In this document: positions 50,114 through 58,123 of the stretch, piece after piece
Layout: the number at the start of each line of letters is the position of its first letter
Position numbering within the stretch: the first letter of the stretch is position 1
DNA from: Oscillospiraceae bacterium
Lineage (GTDB): Bacteria > Bacillota > Clostridia > Oscillospirales > CAG-272
Direction: 5' to 3'
NCBI GenBank assembly: GCA_015064445.1
Contig: SVSE01000005.1
Location: 1 to 64,000, forward strand
Length of the DNA stretch: 64,000 nucleotides
Notes under the pieces: generated by a model
The model's database searches: none
What the model saw: the letters and a program-made list of their open reading frames with translations, nothing else
Told to the model about the DNA's origin: nothing
Position numbers and translations under genes: made by a program

Positions 50114-50845
50114 ATGCGAGAGCAGAATAACTTTTTAGCAGGCATAAGAGACGGATTCCCTATCTGCCTTGGATATCTTTCTGTCGCCTTTGCCTTTGGA
50201 ATTACAGCTGTTAATTCGGGACTCGATATATGGCAGGCTGTGCTTATTTCAATGCTCAATGTTACCTCGGCAGGTCAGCTTGCAGGCGTGCCTATTATGA
50301 TTGCGGGTGGAACACTTATTGAGCTTGGTGCAACACAGCTTATAATCAATCTTCGTTACTCGCTTATGTCGATTTCCTTGTCACAAAAATTCGGAAAAAG
50401 CATGCGACTTGTCGATAAATTCCTCGTTTCCTTCGTTAATACGGACGAGGTATTTGCAGTTTCCTCATCAAAGGGAATGGACCTCGGTCGCAGATATATG
50501 TATGGCATAACCTTGACACCGTTTCTTGGCTGGACGCTCGGCACCTTGCTCGGCGCAGTAGCAGGCAATATCTTGCCCGAAATCGTTATTTCGGCACTTG
50601 GAATTGCGATATATGCTATGTTCGTGGCTATCGTTACTCCTGTAGCAAGAAAGGAAAGACCTGTGCTATTTTGCTCACTTTGCGCAATAGCATTGAGCTG
50701 TGTTTTCCATTATGTCCCATTCTTGAAAAATCATATATCAAGTGGCTTTGCAATAATCATTTGTACAATCATTGCAAGCGTAATTTTCGCCATTGCATTC
50801 CCACTTCCAAAGGAAGAGGAGGTAGACGACAATGGAACCACTTAA
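50114..50845 (+). CDS. azlC: AzlC family branched-chain amino acid exporter subunit
   Basis: A 243-residue integral membrane protein with about seven helices. The GIRDGFPICLGYLSVAFAFG start, NVTSAGQLAGV, the ELGATQLIINLRYSLMSISLS segment and TDEVFAVS are signatures of AzlC. With AzlD it forms an exporter for branched-chain amino acids or analogues. The ATG at 50114 follows AAGGAGCG; upstream in-frame codons to 49958 lie in cysK and the promoter. Confidence 0.95.
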   Translation: MREQNNFLAGIRDGFPICLGYLSVAFAFGITAVNSGLDIWQAVLISMLNVTSAGQLAGVPIMIAGGTLIELGATQLIINLRYSLMSISLSQKFGKSMRLVDKFLVSFVNTDEVFAVSSSKGMDLGRRYMYGITLTPFLGWTLGTLLGAVAGNILPEIVISALGIAIYAMFVAIVTPVARKERPVLFCSLCAIALSCVFHYVPFLKNHISSGFAIIICTIIASVIFAIAFPLPKEEEVDDNGTT

Positions 50846-51155
50846 ATTCCTTGTGTACCTGCTCGTTATGGCAGGCGTAACCTACCTTGTCAGAATGCTT
50901 CCTATGGTGCTTGTAAGAAAAAAGATAAAGAACACCTTTATTCGCTCATTCCTTTACTATGTGCCATATGCAGTATTGTCCGTTATGACAATCCCTGCAA
51001 TCTTTTATTCCACCTCATACCTTGTATCTGCAATAATCGGCTTTGCAGTGGCGCTCGTGCTATCCTACCTTAATCGTAGCCTGCTTACGGTTGCTGCAAG
51101 CGCGTGTGGCGCAGTTTTGGTAGTGGAGCTTGTAATGACATACCTGATAAAGTAA
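50832..51155 (+). CDS. azlD: AzlD family exporter subunit
   Basis: A 107-residue protein with three or four helices and the AzlD pattern YLVRMLPMVLVRKKIKN, FLYYVPYAVLSVMTIPAI. The gene overlaps azlC by 14 nt, and GGAGG lies in the end of azlC. It is the small obligate partner of AzlC. Confidence 0.94.
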   Translation: MEPLKFLVYLLVMAGVTYLVRMLPMVLVRKKIKNTFIRSFLYYVPYAVLSVMTIPAIFYSTSYLVSAIIGFAVALVLSYLNRSLLTVAASACGAVLVVELVMTYLIK

Positions 51156-51180
51156 AATCGAGGCAATCCCTCGATTTTTC
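51153..51180 (+). terminator. Terminator of azlCD
   Basis: Stem AAATCGAGG/CCTCGATTT with loop CAAT and T run; stem nearly the same as at 31409-31439. Confidence 0.85.
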
Positions 51181-51187
51181 TCGTATC

Positions 51188-51216
51188 TTGACAATATATA
51201 ATAAATATGATAAAAT
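51188..51216 (+). promoter_or_regulatory. Promoter of the GT2-TagF / ABC-F unit
   Basis: TTGACA (51188-51193), 17-nt spacer, TAAAAT (51211-51216). Confidence 0.82.
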
Positions 51217-51251
51217 AATAATTTGGAAAACATTCGGACAAGGAGGAAAAT

Positions 51252-53894
51252 ATGCAGTATAAAATCTCAACTATAATGCCCGTATATAATTCCGCCTTGT
51301 ATCTTGGCGAGGCGATAGAGAGCATTATAAGCCAAACCATAGGCTTTGAAAATGTTCAGCTTATCATTGTAAATGATGGCTCAACTGACAATAGCGCCGA
51401 CATTATAAGCGCCTATGCCAAGAAATATTCGAACATTGTATTCATAAGCAAGGAAAATGGCGGAGTTGCCTCTGCACGAAATGAGGCACTTAAGCACGCG
51501 CTCGGAAAATATGTATCCTTTGTCGACCCCGACGATACCATTTCTCCAAGCACATATCAAATCGCCTTCGATTTCTTTGAGGAAAATTACGATAAAGCAA
51601 ATGCTGTAGCATTTCCTATGATTTTCTTTGGCGATAGATGTGGTGCGCATCCCTTGAATTCTAAATTCGAAAAGGGAAGCAGAGTTATCGACCTACAAGA
51701 GAGCGGACTCTTTCAGCTTCACATAACCTCAACCTTGATTAAGAGCGAGATTGCTAAGGAAATGCACTTTAAGAGTGAGATTGCGACATCTGAGGATGCC
51801 GAGGCGCTCTTGCGCATTTTGATAGATATGCCATATCTTGGAGTAGTTACAGGCGCACAGTATAATTACCGTCGTCACGGTGGCTCACTTGTTAGCTCTG
51901 CCTCATACAAAAATGGCTGGTATTTGCCACACATAGAGCATTATTTTAATAGCATAATGGATTATGCAATGCTCAAAATGGGCACGCTTCCATCGTTTGT
52001 GCAAAATGCAATGATGTATGACCTTTCGTGGAAGCTCTCACAAAAAACGCTCCCACCTTGCCTTGATGATGGCGAAAAGGAGAGGTTCTTAGAGAAAATG
52101 TACGCCTGCGTGTCCCGTCTTGATAATAGCGTGATAATGGGCGCAAATCTCTCGGATGAGATAAAATATTATCTTTTAGCAAAAAAGCATAACGATAGCT
52201 ATCTTCTAACTGAGGACGATGTGTTAATAGACAACATTCCGTGCCTTTCTGCGTGTCGTTATAGCCTCGACTTTGTCGAGGAGGAAAACGATAAAATCAA
52301 AATCTCGACAAGGCTCTTTTTCCCTGCGTCAATGAAAAATATCGACACAGGTGTCCTTTATGTTAATGGACACGCAATATTCTCTGGGGTAAGCCTTGCA
52401 GAAAAATCGCGCTTTCTTGGCGAGTGCATTGCAAAAACCGCCATGCTTGAATTTGAAATTGAAAAGAGCGAGCTTTGTGAGCGTAATGTGATATATTTTG
52501 GCGCGCAAGTATATGGCAAAGAAGTAATTTTCAACAACATAATCTTTGGTAAATTCTGCCCACTCGAAAGAAAATATAGCTCATCGTTTATCGCACTTGG
52601 CGATATCGTGATTACCTATCAAGAAAACGCACTTGTACTCGAAAAAGCCTCAAAAAAGGCGATAAAATCACACAAGAGAGCACTTTTGAGGGAGATTTGG
52701 CATAGCAACGGCTTTGCCGAAAGAAAGGCTGTTGTCGCTCGAGCTTTGGCAAGCCTTTATAGGAAGCTACACAAGAAGCCTATTTGGATAATCTCTGACC
52801 GTCTTGGCAAGTCATCAGATAACGGAGAGGCGCTCTTTAAATATCTTAACGAAATCAAATATGACAAGGCAAGCTACTTCTTTGCCATAAGAGAGGGCGA
52901 GGATTTTTCTCGTCTTAAAAAATATGGTAAGGTTCTCAATAGAGCATCGCTTAAATATAAGGTTCTGCACCTTGCATCTGATATGATAATTTCCTCTCAC
53001 GCAGAGGACTTTGTGACAAATCCATTCGATTACTATTCACAGCCATACAAGGACATTCTTTGTCAAAAGAAATTCGTATTTTTACAGCACGGAGTTACAA
53101 AGGATGACCTTTCCGCTTGGCTGAATAGATACAACAAAAACATAAAGGGCTTTGTTGTTTCGTCCCCTCTTGAGGAAAAATCAATTCTCGAGGGCGCTTA
53201 TGGCTATACCGAAAAAGAGGTGTGGCTGACAGGTATGCCACGATTTGACCGTCTTGACAGCAGAGATGAAAAAATCGTTGCTATTATGCCGACATGGCGC
53301 AGATATCTTGCTGGCGAAATTGACATCTCAAGTGGAGAATGGAAGAATAGCGAGGCAATAAAAAATAGCGAATATGTGAGCTTTTATAATGGCCTTTTAA
53401 ATGATTCTCGCTTGGCGTGCGCACTTGACAAAAACGGATACAAAATGGTATTCGTGCCACATCCGAATATGAAGAGAGTATGCGATTTTATCGACACTCC
53501 CTTGGGCGTTAGCGTGTATAAGAATTGCGATTATAGCGACCTTTTCTCAAGGGCGAGTCTTGTTGTAACAGACTACTCCTCAACGGTTTTCGACTTCGCA
53601 TATCTTGGCAAATGCGTCCTTTATGCACAATTTGACAAGGACGAGTTTTTCTCGGGCATACATTCATACGAAAAGGGCTATTTTGATTACGAGAAAAATG
53701 GCTTTGGAGAGGTTACCTACACTCTTGATAGCACCGTTGACGAGATTGTAAAATGCATTGAGAGAGGCTGTGCCCTCGACGAAAAATACAAAGCAAGAAT
53801 TGACGAATTCTTCGCATATCGTGACAGACAAAATTGCGAAAGAACTCTTGAAAAAATACAGCAATTAGGAGCAAAAAATGATAACAGTAAATAA
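51252..53894 (+). CDS. Bifunctional GT2 glycosyltransferase / CDP-glycerol glycerophosphotransferase
   Basis: An 880-residue cytoplasmic-face enzyme with two catalytic parts. Residues of about 1-250 are a GT2 domain (TIMPVYNSALYLGEAIESI, VNDGSTDNS, FVDPDDTIS as the DxD-type site). A beta-rich middle region leads to a TagB/TagF-type glycerophosphotransferase from about 505 to 870 with FLQHGVTKDDLS, PTWRRYLAG, VFVPHPNMKRV and VVTDYSSTVFDFAYLGK. Such fusions build glycosylated poly(glycerol-phosphate) wall or lipid-linked polymers. Start follows AAGGAGG. The last 17 nt overlap the ABC-F gene, whose product differs from the usual polymer exporters. Confidence 0.9.
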   Translation: MQYKISTIMPVYNSALYLGEAIESIISQTIGFENVQLIIVNDGSTDNSADIISAYAKKYSNIVFISKENGGVASARNEALKHALGKYVSFVDPDDTISPSTYQIAFDFFEENYDKANAVAFPMIFFGDRCGAHPLNSKFEKGSRVIDLQESGLFQLHITSTLIKSEIAKEMHFKSEIATSEDAEALLRILIDMPYLGVVTGAQYNYRRHGGSLVSSASYKNGWYLPHIEHYFNSIMDYAMLKMGTLPSFVQNAMMYDLSWKLSQKTLPPCLDDGEKERFLEKMYACVSRLDNSVIMGANLSDEIKYYLLAKKHNDSYLLTEDDVLIDNIPCLSACRYSLDFVEEENDKIKISTRLFFPASMKNIDTGVLYVNGHAIFSGVSLAEKSRFLGECIAKTAMLEFEIEKSELCERNVIYFGAQVYGKEVIFNNIIFGKFCPLERKYSSSFIALGDIVITYQENALVLEKASKKAIKSHKRALLREIWHSNGFAERKAVVARALASLYRKLHKKPIWIISDRLGKSSDNGEALFKYLNEIKYDKASYFFAIREGEDFSRLKKYGKVLNRASLKYKVLHLASDMIISSHAEDFVTNPFDYYSQPYKDILCQKKFVFLQHGVTKDDLSAWLNRYNKNIKGFVVSSPLEEKSILEGAYGYTEKEVWLTGMPRFDRLDSRDEKIVAIMPTWRRYLAGEIDISSGEWKNSEAIKNSEYVSFYNGLLNDSRLACALDKNGYKMVFVPHPNMKRVCDFIDTPLGVSVYKNCDYSDLFSRASLVVTDYSSTVFDFAYLGKCVLYAQFDKDEFFSGIHSYEKGYFDYEKNGFGEVTYTLDSTVDEIVKCIERGCALDEKYKARIDEFFAYRDRQNCERTLEKIQQLGAKNDNSK

Positions 53895-55476
53895 CTTAAC
53901 CTTCAACTTCGGTGGACAGGTGCTTTTCAAGGATGTTAACCTTAAATTTACACCAGGAAACTGCTATGGCGTAATCGGCGCAAATGGCGCAGGAAAGAGT
54001 ACATTCCTTCGTATCCTTTGTGGCGAGCTTGAGCCAAGCAAGGGAGAGGTAAGCATTCCTGATACCGTGAGAATGTCCGTGCTTAAGCAGAACCACTTTG
54101 CTTATGATGCGTTCACAGTCCTTGACACCGTAATCCAAGGAAACGAGCGCTTATATGAGGTAATGAAGGAAAAGGACGCCCTCTACGCTAAGGAGGATTT
54201 TAGCGACGAGGACGGAATAAAGGCGTCAGAGCTTGAGGCAGAGTTTGCCGAGATGAATGGCTGGGAGGCAGAAAGTGATGTTTCCAAGCTAATTCAAGGT
54301 CTTGGACTTAGCGAGGATATACTCTATGATACAATGTCAACCTTAAAGGAAAGTGAAAAGGTAAAGGTGCTCTTGGCACAGGCACTCTTCGGCAATCCCG
54401 ACATTATATTGCTTGACGAGCCTACAAACGGTCTTGATATTGATGCAATTACTTGGCTTGAGGACTTCTTGAGCGACTATTTCGGCACAGTTCTTGTAGT
54501 ATCGCACGACCGTCATTTCCTTAATGATGTGTGCACAAATATCGTTGATATCGACTTTACAGGAATTAAAATGTATGTCGGAAACTACGAATTTTGGTAT
54601 GAGTCAAGCCAGCTCATTCAAAGAATGATAAAGCAACAAAACAAGAAGAACGAGGAGAAAATCAAGGAGCTTCAAAGCTTTATCTCTCGCTTCAGCGCAA
54701 ACAAATCTAAATCAAGACAGGCAACCTCGAGAAGAAAGCTTCTTGATAAGCTCACAGTCGAGGAGCTTCCTGCATCAAGCAGACGCTATCCGTTTATCGG
54801 CTTTGATATGGACAGAGAGGCAGGAAAGGATATCTTGACAGTTAAGGAGCTCTCCAAAACAGTCGACGGAGTGTCGCTATTTAAGAATGTTTCATTCACA
54901 GCCTCTAAGGGAGATAAGATAGCTCTTGTCGGTGGAGAAATGGCAGTTACGGCACTCTTTAAGGTGTTAATGGAGGAGGAAGAGCCAACAAGTGGAAGCT
55001 TCAAATGGGGCGTAAGCATTTCAAGGTCCTACTTCCCACACGATAACACACCTTACTTCGACGGATGCAAGGACAGTATTCTTGACTGGATGCGTCAATA
55101 TTCAAAGGACCAAACTGAAACATATCTTCGTGGCTTCCTTGGCAGAATGCTATTCTCAGGCGATAGCATATTCAAGGAGGTGCAGGTGCTATCAGGAGGA
55201 GAGAAGGCGAGATGTATGTTCTCTCGTATGATGCTCTTTGGCTCTAACTTCTTGCTTCTTGACCAGCCAACAAACCACCTCGACCTCGAAAGCATCACTG
55301 CTGTAAATAACGGTCTTTCCGACTTTAAGGGAAATATCATATTCGCATCTCACGACTACGAAACCGTGAATACAGTTGCCAACAGAATAATCGAGCTTCG
55401 TGAGGACGGAATAATCGATTATAGTGGCACATATGAGCAGTTTATCGAGTATAAGCGTGAAAAAGGATTGATTTAA
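53878..55476 (+). CDS. ABC-F family ATPase with one degenerate composite site
   Basis: A 532-residue soluble protein with two nucleotide-binding domains and a charged linker near residues 245-300, YbiT/Uup-like ABC-F. NBD1 has an intact P-loop GANGAGKST (34-42) and Walker B LLDEPTN (Asp180, Glu181), and NBD2 has an intact signature LSGGE (438-442). In contrast the NBD2 P-loop is GGEMAVTA (352-359, no Lys), the NBD2 catalytic Glu is Gln463 (LDQPTN), and the NBD1 signature is LKESE (156-160). Thus one composite site is conserved and the other lost. ABC-F proteins usually act on ribosomes, so this is probably a translation factor rather than a transporter. Confidence 0.88.
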   Translation: MITVNNLTFNFGGQVLFKDVNLKFTPGNCYGVIGANGAGKSTFLRILCGELEPSKGEVSIPDTVRMSVLKQNHFAYDAFTVLDTVIQGNERLYEVMKEKDALYAKEDFSDEDGIKASELEAEFAEMNGWEAESDVSKLIQGLGLSEDILYDTMSTLKESEKVKVLLAQALFGNPDIILLDEPTNGLDIDAITWLEDFLSDYFGTVLVVSHDRHFLNDVCTNIVDIDFTGIKMYVGNYEFWYESSQLIQRMIKQQNKKNEEKIKELQSFISRFSANKSKSRQATSRRKLLDKLTVEELPASSRRYPFIGFDMDREAGKDILTVKELSKTVDGVSLFKNVSFTASKGDKIALVGGEMAVTALFKVLMEEEEPTSGSFKWGVSISRSYFPHDNTPYFDGCKDSILDWMRQYSKDQTETYLRGFLGRMLFSGDSIFKEVQVLSGGEKARCMFSRMMLFGSNFLLLDQPTNHLDLESITAVNNGLSDFKGNIIFASHDYETVNTVANRIIELREDGIIDYSGTYEQFIEYKREKGLI

Positions 55477-55478
55477 CA

Positions 55479-55509
55479 CAAAAGCAACGCAGGAGCGTTG
55501 CTTTTTTTC
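55479..55509 (+). terminator. Terminator of the GT2-TagF / ABC-F unit
   Basis: Stem AAAGCAACGC/GCGTTGCTTT with loop AGGA and T run. Confidence 0.88.
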
Positions 55510-55539
55510 TTGACATATAATATAAAGTTATGATATACT
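55510..55539 (+). promoter_or_regulatory. Promoter of the FAD protein-cmk-plsC-ispH/rpsA operon
   Basis: TTGACA (55510-55515), 18-nt spacer, TATACT (55534-55539); the -35 abuts the T run of the preceding terminator. Confidence 0.75.
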
Positions 55540-55570
55540 TAATATAAGTGGTGCGAAAGGGGGGGATGCT

Positions 55571-56818
55571 GTGGATATGGATTCTCAAAGAAAAATTGCC
55601 ATAATCGGTGCTGGACCTGCGGGAATGATGTCTGCAATTTATGCATCTGATAATGGCGCGTCAGTTACTGTTTTTGAAAAAAACCAATGCGTTGGCAAAA
55701 AGCTTGCAATAACAGGCAAGGGCAGATGCAATGTTACAAACGATTGCGATAATGCTGAGTTTCTTAAAAATGTTATCGCAAATCCAAAATTCCTTTACGC
55801 ATCAATTAGCAACTTTGACACGCAGGACACAAAGGCGTTCTTTGAGGGCGCAGGAGTTCCTCTTAAAACCGAAAGAGGCAGGCGCGTGTTTCCCGCCTCT
55901 GACAATGCCCACGATATTGTAAATGCACTCAAGAGTCAAATGCTCTCGCGTGGTTGCACTCTTAAAAATGAAAAGGTGCTTGCAATCTTGACTGATAATG
56001 GCAGAGTGCGTGGACTTAAAACGAGTCGTGGAGAATACGAGTTCGATGCTGTAATTTGTGCAACAGGTGGAATTTCTTATCCTGGTACAGGTAGTGACGG
56101 TGATGGATTTAAATTCGCCAAATCGCTTGGAATTAAGGTGACTGAGCTTGCTCCATCCCTTGTGCCTCTTGAAACCTCCGAGAATGTAAGCGAAATTATG
56201 GGGCTTTCCCTTAAAAATATCACACTCACAGCAATTGATAACGAAAGTGGCAAGGCTGTTTATAGTGAGCTTGGCGAAATGCTTTTTGCGCATTTTGGCC
56301 TGACAGGTCCTCTTGTTTTGAGTGCTTCGTCACATATGAAAAATATGAAAAACGGTAAATACACCGTTACAATAGACTTGAAGCCTGCGCTCGACCTTGG
56401 GGAGCTTGATAGGCGTGTGCTCTCGGACTTTTCTAAGGGCACAAACAAGGATTTCCAAAACTCCCTTGGTGCGCTTCTACCATCTAAGATAATCCCTTAC
56501 ATAGTAAGGAGAAGTGGTATAGGCGCTACAACAAAGGTAAACGAAATCACCAAGGAGCAGAGAAAAGCGTTTGTTTCTCTCTTAAAGGGGCTATCGTTTG
56601 AGATTAAGGGCTTTCGTCCTATCAAGGAGGCGATTATTACCGCAGGCGGTATCGATGCCTCAGAGATAAATCCCTCGACTATGAAATCGAAAAAAATAGA
56701 CGGTCTTTACTTCGCAGGCGAGGTTATTGACACACACGCCTACACTGGCGGATATAATTTGCAAATTGCATTTTCCACAGGCGCATTAGCAGGAATGCAC
56801 AGCGCGTGGGGGGATTAG
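55571..56818 (+). CDS. NAD(P)/FAD-dependent oxidoreductase (HI0933/YhiN family)
   Basis: A 415-residue flavoprotein of the HI0933/BaiN type. The dinucleotide loop is IIGAGPAGMMSAIYA, followed by VGKKLAITGKGRCNVTND, the family hallmark, and near the end YFAGEVIDTHAYTGGYNLQIAFSTGALAG. Members are flavin reductases of uncertain substrate; BaiN relatives take part in bile-acid metabolism, but most do not. A very strong GGGGGGG ribosome site precedes GTG 55571 (or ATG 55577). First gene of the cmk operon, as is common in Clostridia. Confidence 0.9.
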   Translation: MDMDSQRKIAIIGAGPAGMMSAIYASDNGASVTVFEKNQCVGKKLAITGKGRCNVTNDCDNAEFLKNVIANPKFLYASISNFDTQDTKAFFEGAGVPLKTERGRRVFPASDNAHDIVNALKSQMLSRGCTLKNEKVLAILTDNGRVRGLKTSRGEYEFDAVICATGGISYPGTGSDGDGFKFAKSLGIKVTELAPSLVPLETSENVSEIMGLSLKNITLTAIDNESGKAVYSELGEMLFAHFGLTGPLVLSASSHMKNMKNGKYTVTIDLKPALDLGELDRRVLSDFSKGTNKDFQNSLGALLPSKIIPYIVRRSGIGATTKVNEITKEQRKAFVSLLKGLSFEIKGFRPIKEAIITAGGIDASEINPSTMKSKKIDGLYFAGEVIDTHAYTGGYNLQIAFSTGALAGMHSAWGD

Positions 56819-56826
56819 GAGATATT

Positions 56827-57492
56827 ATGAGAATAGCACTTGACGGACCCAGCGGGGCTGGAAAAAGCACAGTTGCTAAGGCTGTGGCAAAAAGACTTGG
56901 CATAATCTATGTTGATACAGGGGCGCTTTACCGTTCTATCGGTCTTTATGTTTTAAGAGCAGGCGTTGCAAAGGATGATAGAGAAAAAATCATTCCTATG
57001 CTCTCTGACATAAAGCTCGACCTTTCATTCAAGGACGATACACAAAGCGTAATACTTAACGGAGAGGATGTAAGCTCTCTTATTCGTACAGGCGAAATCG
57101 CTATGTACGCATCTGCTGTTTCGGCAATCCCTGAGGTTAGAGCATTTCTTTTGGAAACTCAAAGGAAAATAGCAAGAGAGAACAGCGTAATAATGGACGG
57201 TAGAGATATCGGCACTGTTATTATTCCTGACGCAGAGGTTAAAATCTTTATGATTGCTTCTGCTGAGGCAAGGGCTGAAAGAAGATATAAAGAGCTTATC
57301 GCAAAGGGCGAGGAATGTACTCTTGAGGGCGTGCTCGCTGATATAAAGAAGCGCGATAATGATGACTCTACAAGAGCAGTTGCACCTGCTATCCCTGCTG
57401 AGGATGCAATATTCCTTGATAACTCTGATATCAATCAGGAGCAAACCGTTGAAAGGGTGCTTGAAATCATCAATGAAAAAACAAGAAACTAA
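56827..57492 (+). CDS. cmk: Cytidylate kinase
   Basis: A 221-residue NMP kinase that phosphorylates CMP and dCMP. P-loop is LDGPSGAGKST (residues 5-15); IYVDTGALYRSI, the DGRDIGTVIIP segment and the LID region with RRYKEL and KRDNDDSTR are typical Cmk. The ATG at 56827 with TAGGAGA is preferred to 56806. The plsC gene overlaps its end by 20 nt. Confidence 0.96.
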   Translation: MRIALDGPSGAGKSTVAKAVAKRLGIIYVDTGALYRSIGLYVLRAGVAKDDREKIIPMLSDIKLDLSFKDDTQSVILNGEDVSSLIRTGEIAMYASAVSAIPEVRAFLLETQRKIARENSVIMDGRDIGTVIIPDAEVKIFMIASAEARAERRYKELIAKGEECTLEGVLADIKKRDNDDSTRAVAPAIPAEDAIFLDNSDINQEQTVERVLEIINEKTRN

Positions 57493-58123
57493 AAAACCAC
57501 TAAATCGCTTTTATAGGGCGATGAAATGGATTTTCGGTGGAATATTCAAGGTTCTTTATAGAATAAAGCCACACAATCGCGAAAACGAGGTTTTTGATAA
57601 GCCATTTATAGTTTGCGCTAACCATACAAGCATGCTTGATGTTGGTGCGATTGTAATGAGTATGAAAAACCAAATTCGCTTTATGGCAAAGAAGGAGGCA
57701 TTCAAGGTTCCTTTGCTTAGAGGCTTTATAAAGTCTATGGGTGCATTTCCTGTTGACCGTAAGGGTGGAGATGTTGGCGCAATAAAGAAGACCATTTCAA
57801 TGCTTAACGAGGGCGAATGTATAGGAATTTTCCCACAGGGAACAAGAATTCCATATGTAAATCCAAGAGAAACCGAGGTTAAGGACGGTGTCGGTATGAT
57901 TGCATCACGCGCAGGCGTTGGTGTAATTCCCGTGTTTATTAAAAATAAGAGTGGTAAGCTCAAGATTTTCCGTCGCAACAATGTAATTATCGGTAAGTAT
58001 ATTTCTCCTGAGGAAATTGCATTCCCTGAGCTTTCGGGAAGACAAAAATATAAGGCAATATCGGAGTATATTTTTGATAAGATATGCACACTCGGCGAAA
58101 GCTGGGAGGGCACAAAAAAATGA
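57473..58123 (+). CDS. plsC: 1-acyl-sn-glycerol-3-phosphate acyltransferase
   Basis: A 216-residue membrane-associated acyltransferase that makes phosphatidic acid from lysophosphatidate. Motif I is NHTSMLD (H-x4-D), motif III is IGIFPQGTRI and FPVDRKGGD lies between. The ATG at 57473, inside cmk, is a good start because the protein begins KKQETKKPLNRFYRAM with the expected amphipathic helix. It overlaps the ispH-rpsA start by 4 nt. Confidence 0.93.
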   Translation: MKKQETKKPLNRFYRAMKWIFGGIFKVLYRIKPHNRENEVFDKPFIVCANHTSMLDVGAIVMSMKNQIRFMAKKEAFKVPLLRGFIKSMGAFPVDRKGGDVGAIKKTISMLNEGECIGIFPQGTRIPYVNPRETEVKDGVGMIASRAGVGVIPVFIKNKSGKLKIFRRNNVIIGKYISPEEIAFPELSGRQKYKAISEYIFDKICTLGESWEGTKK

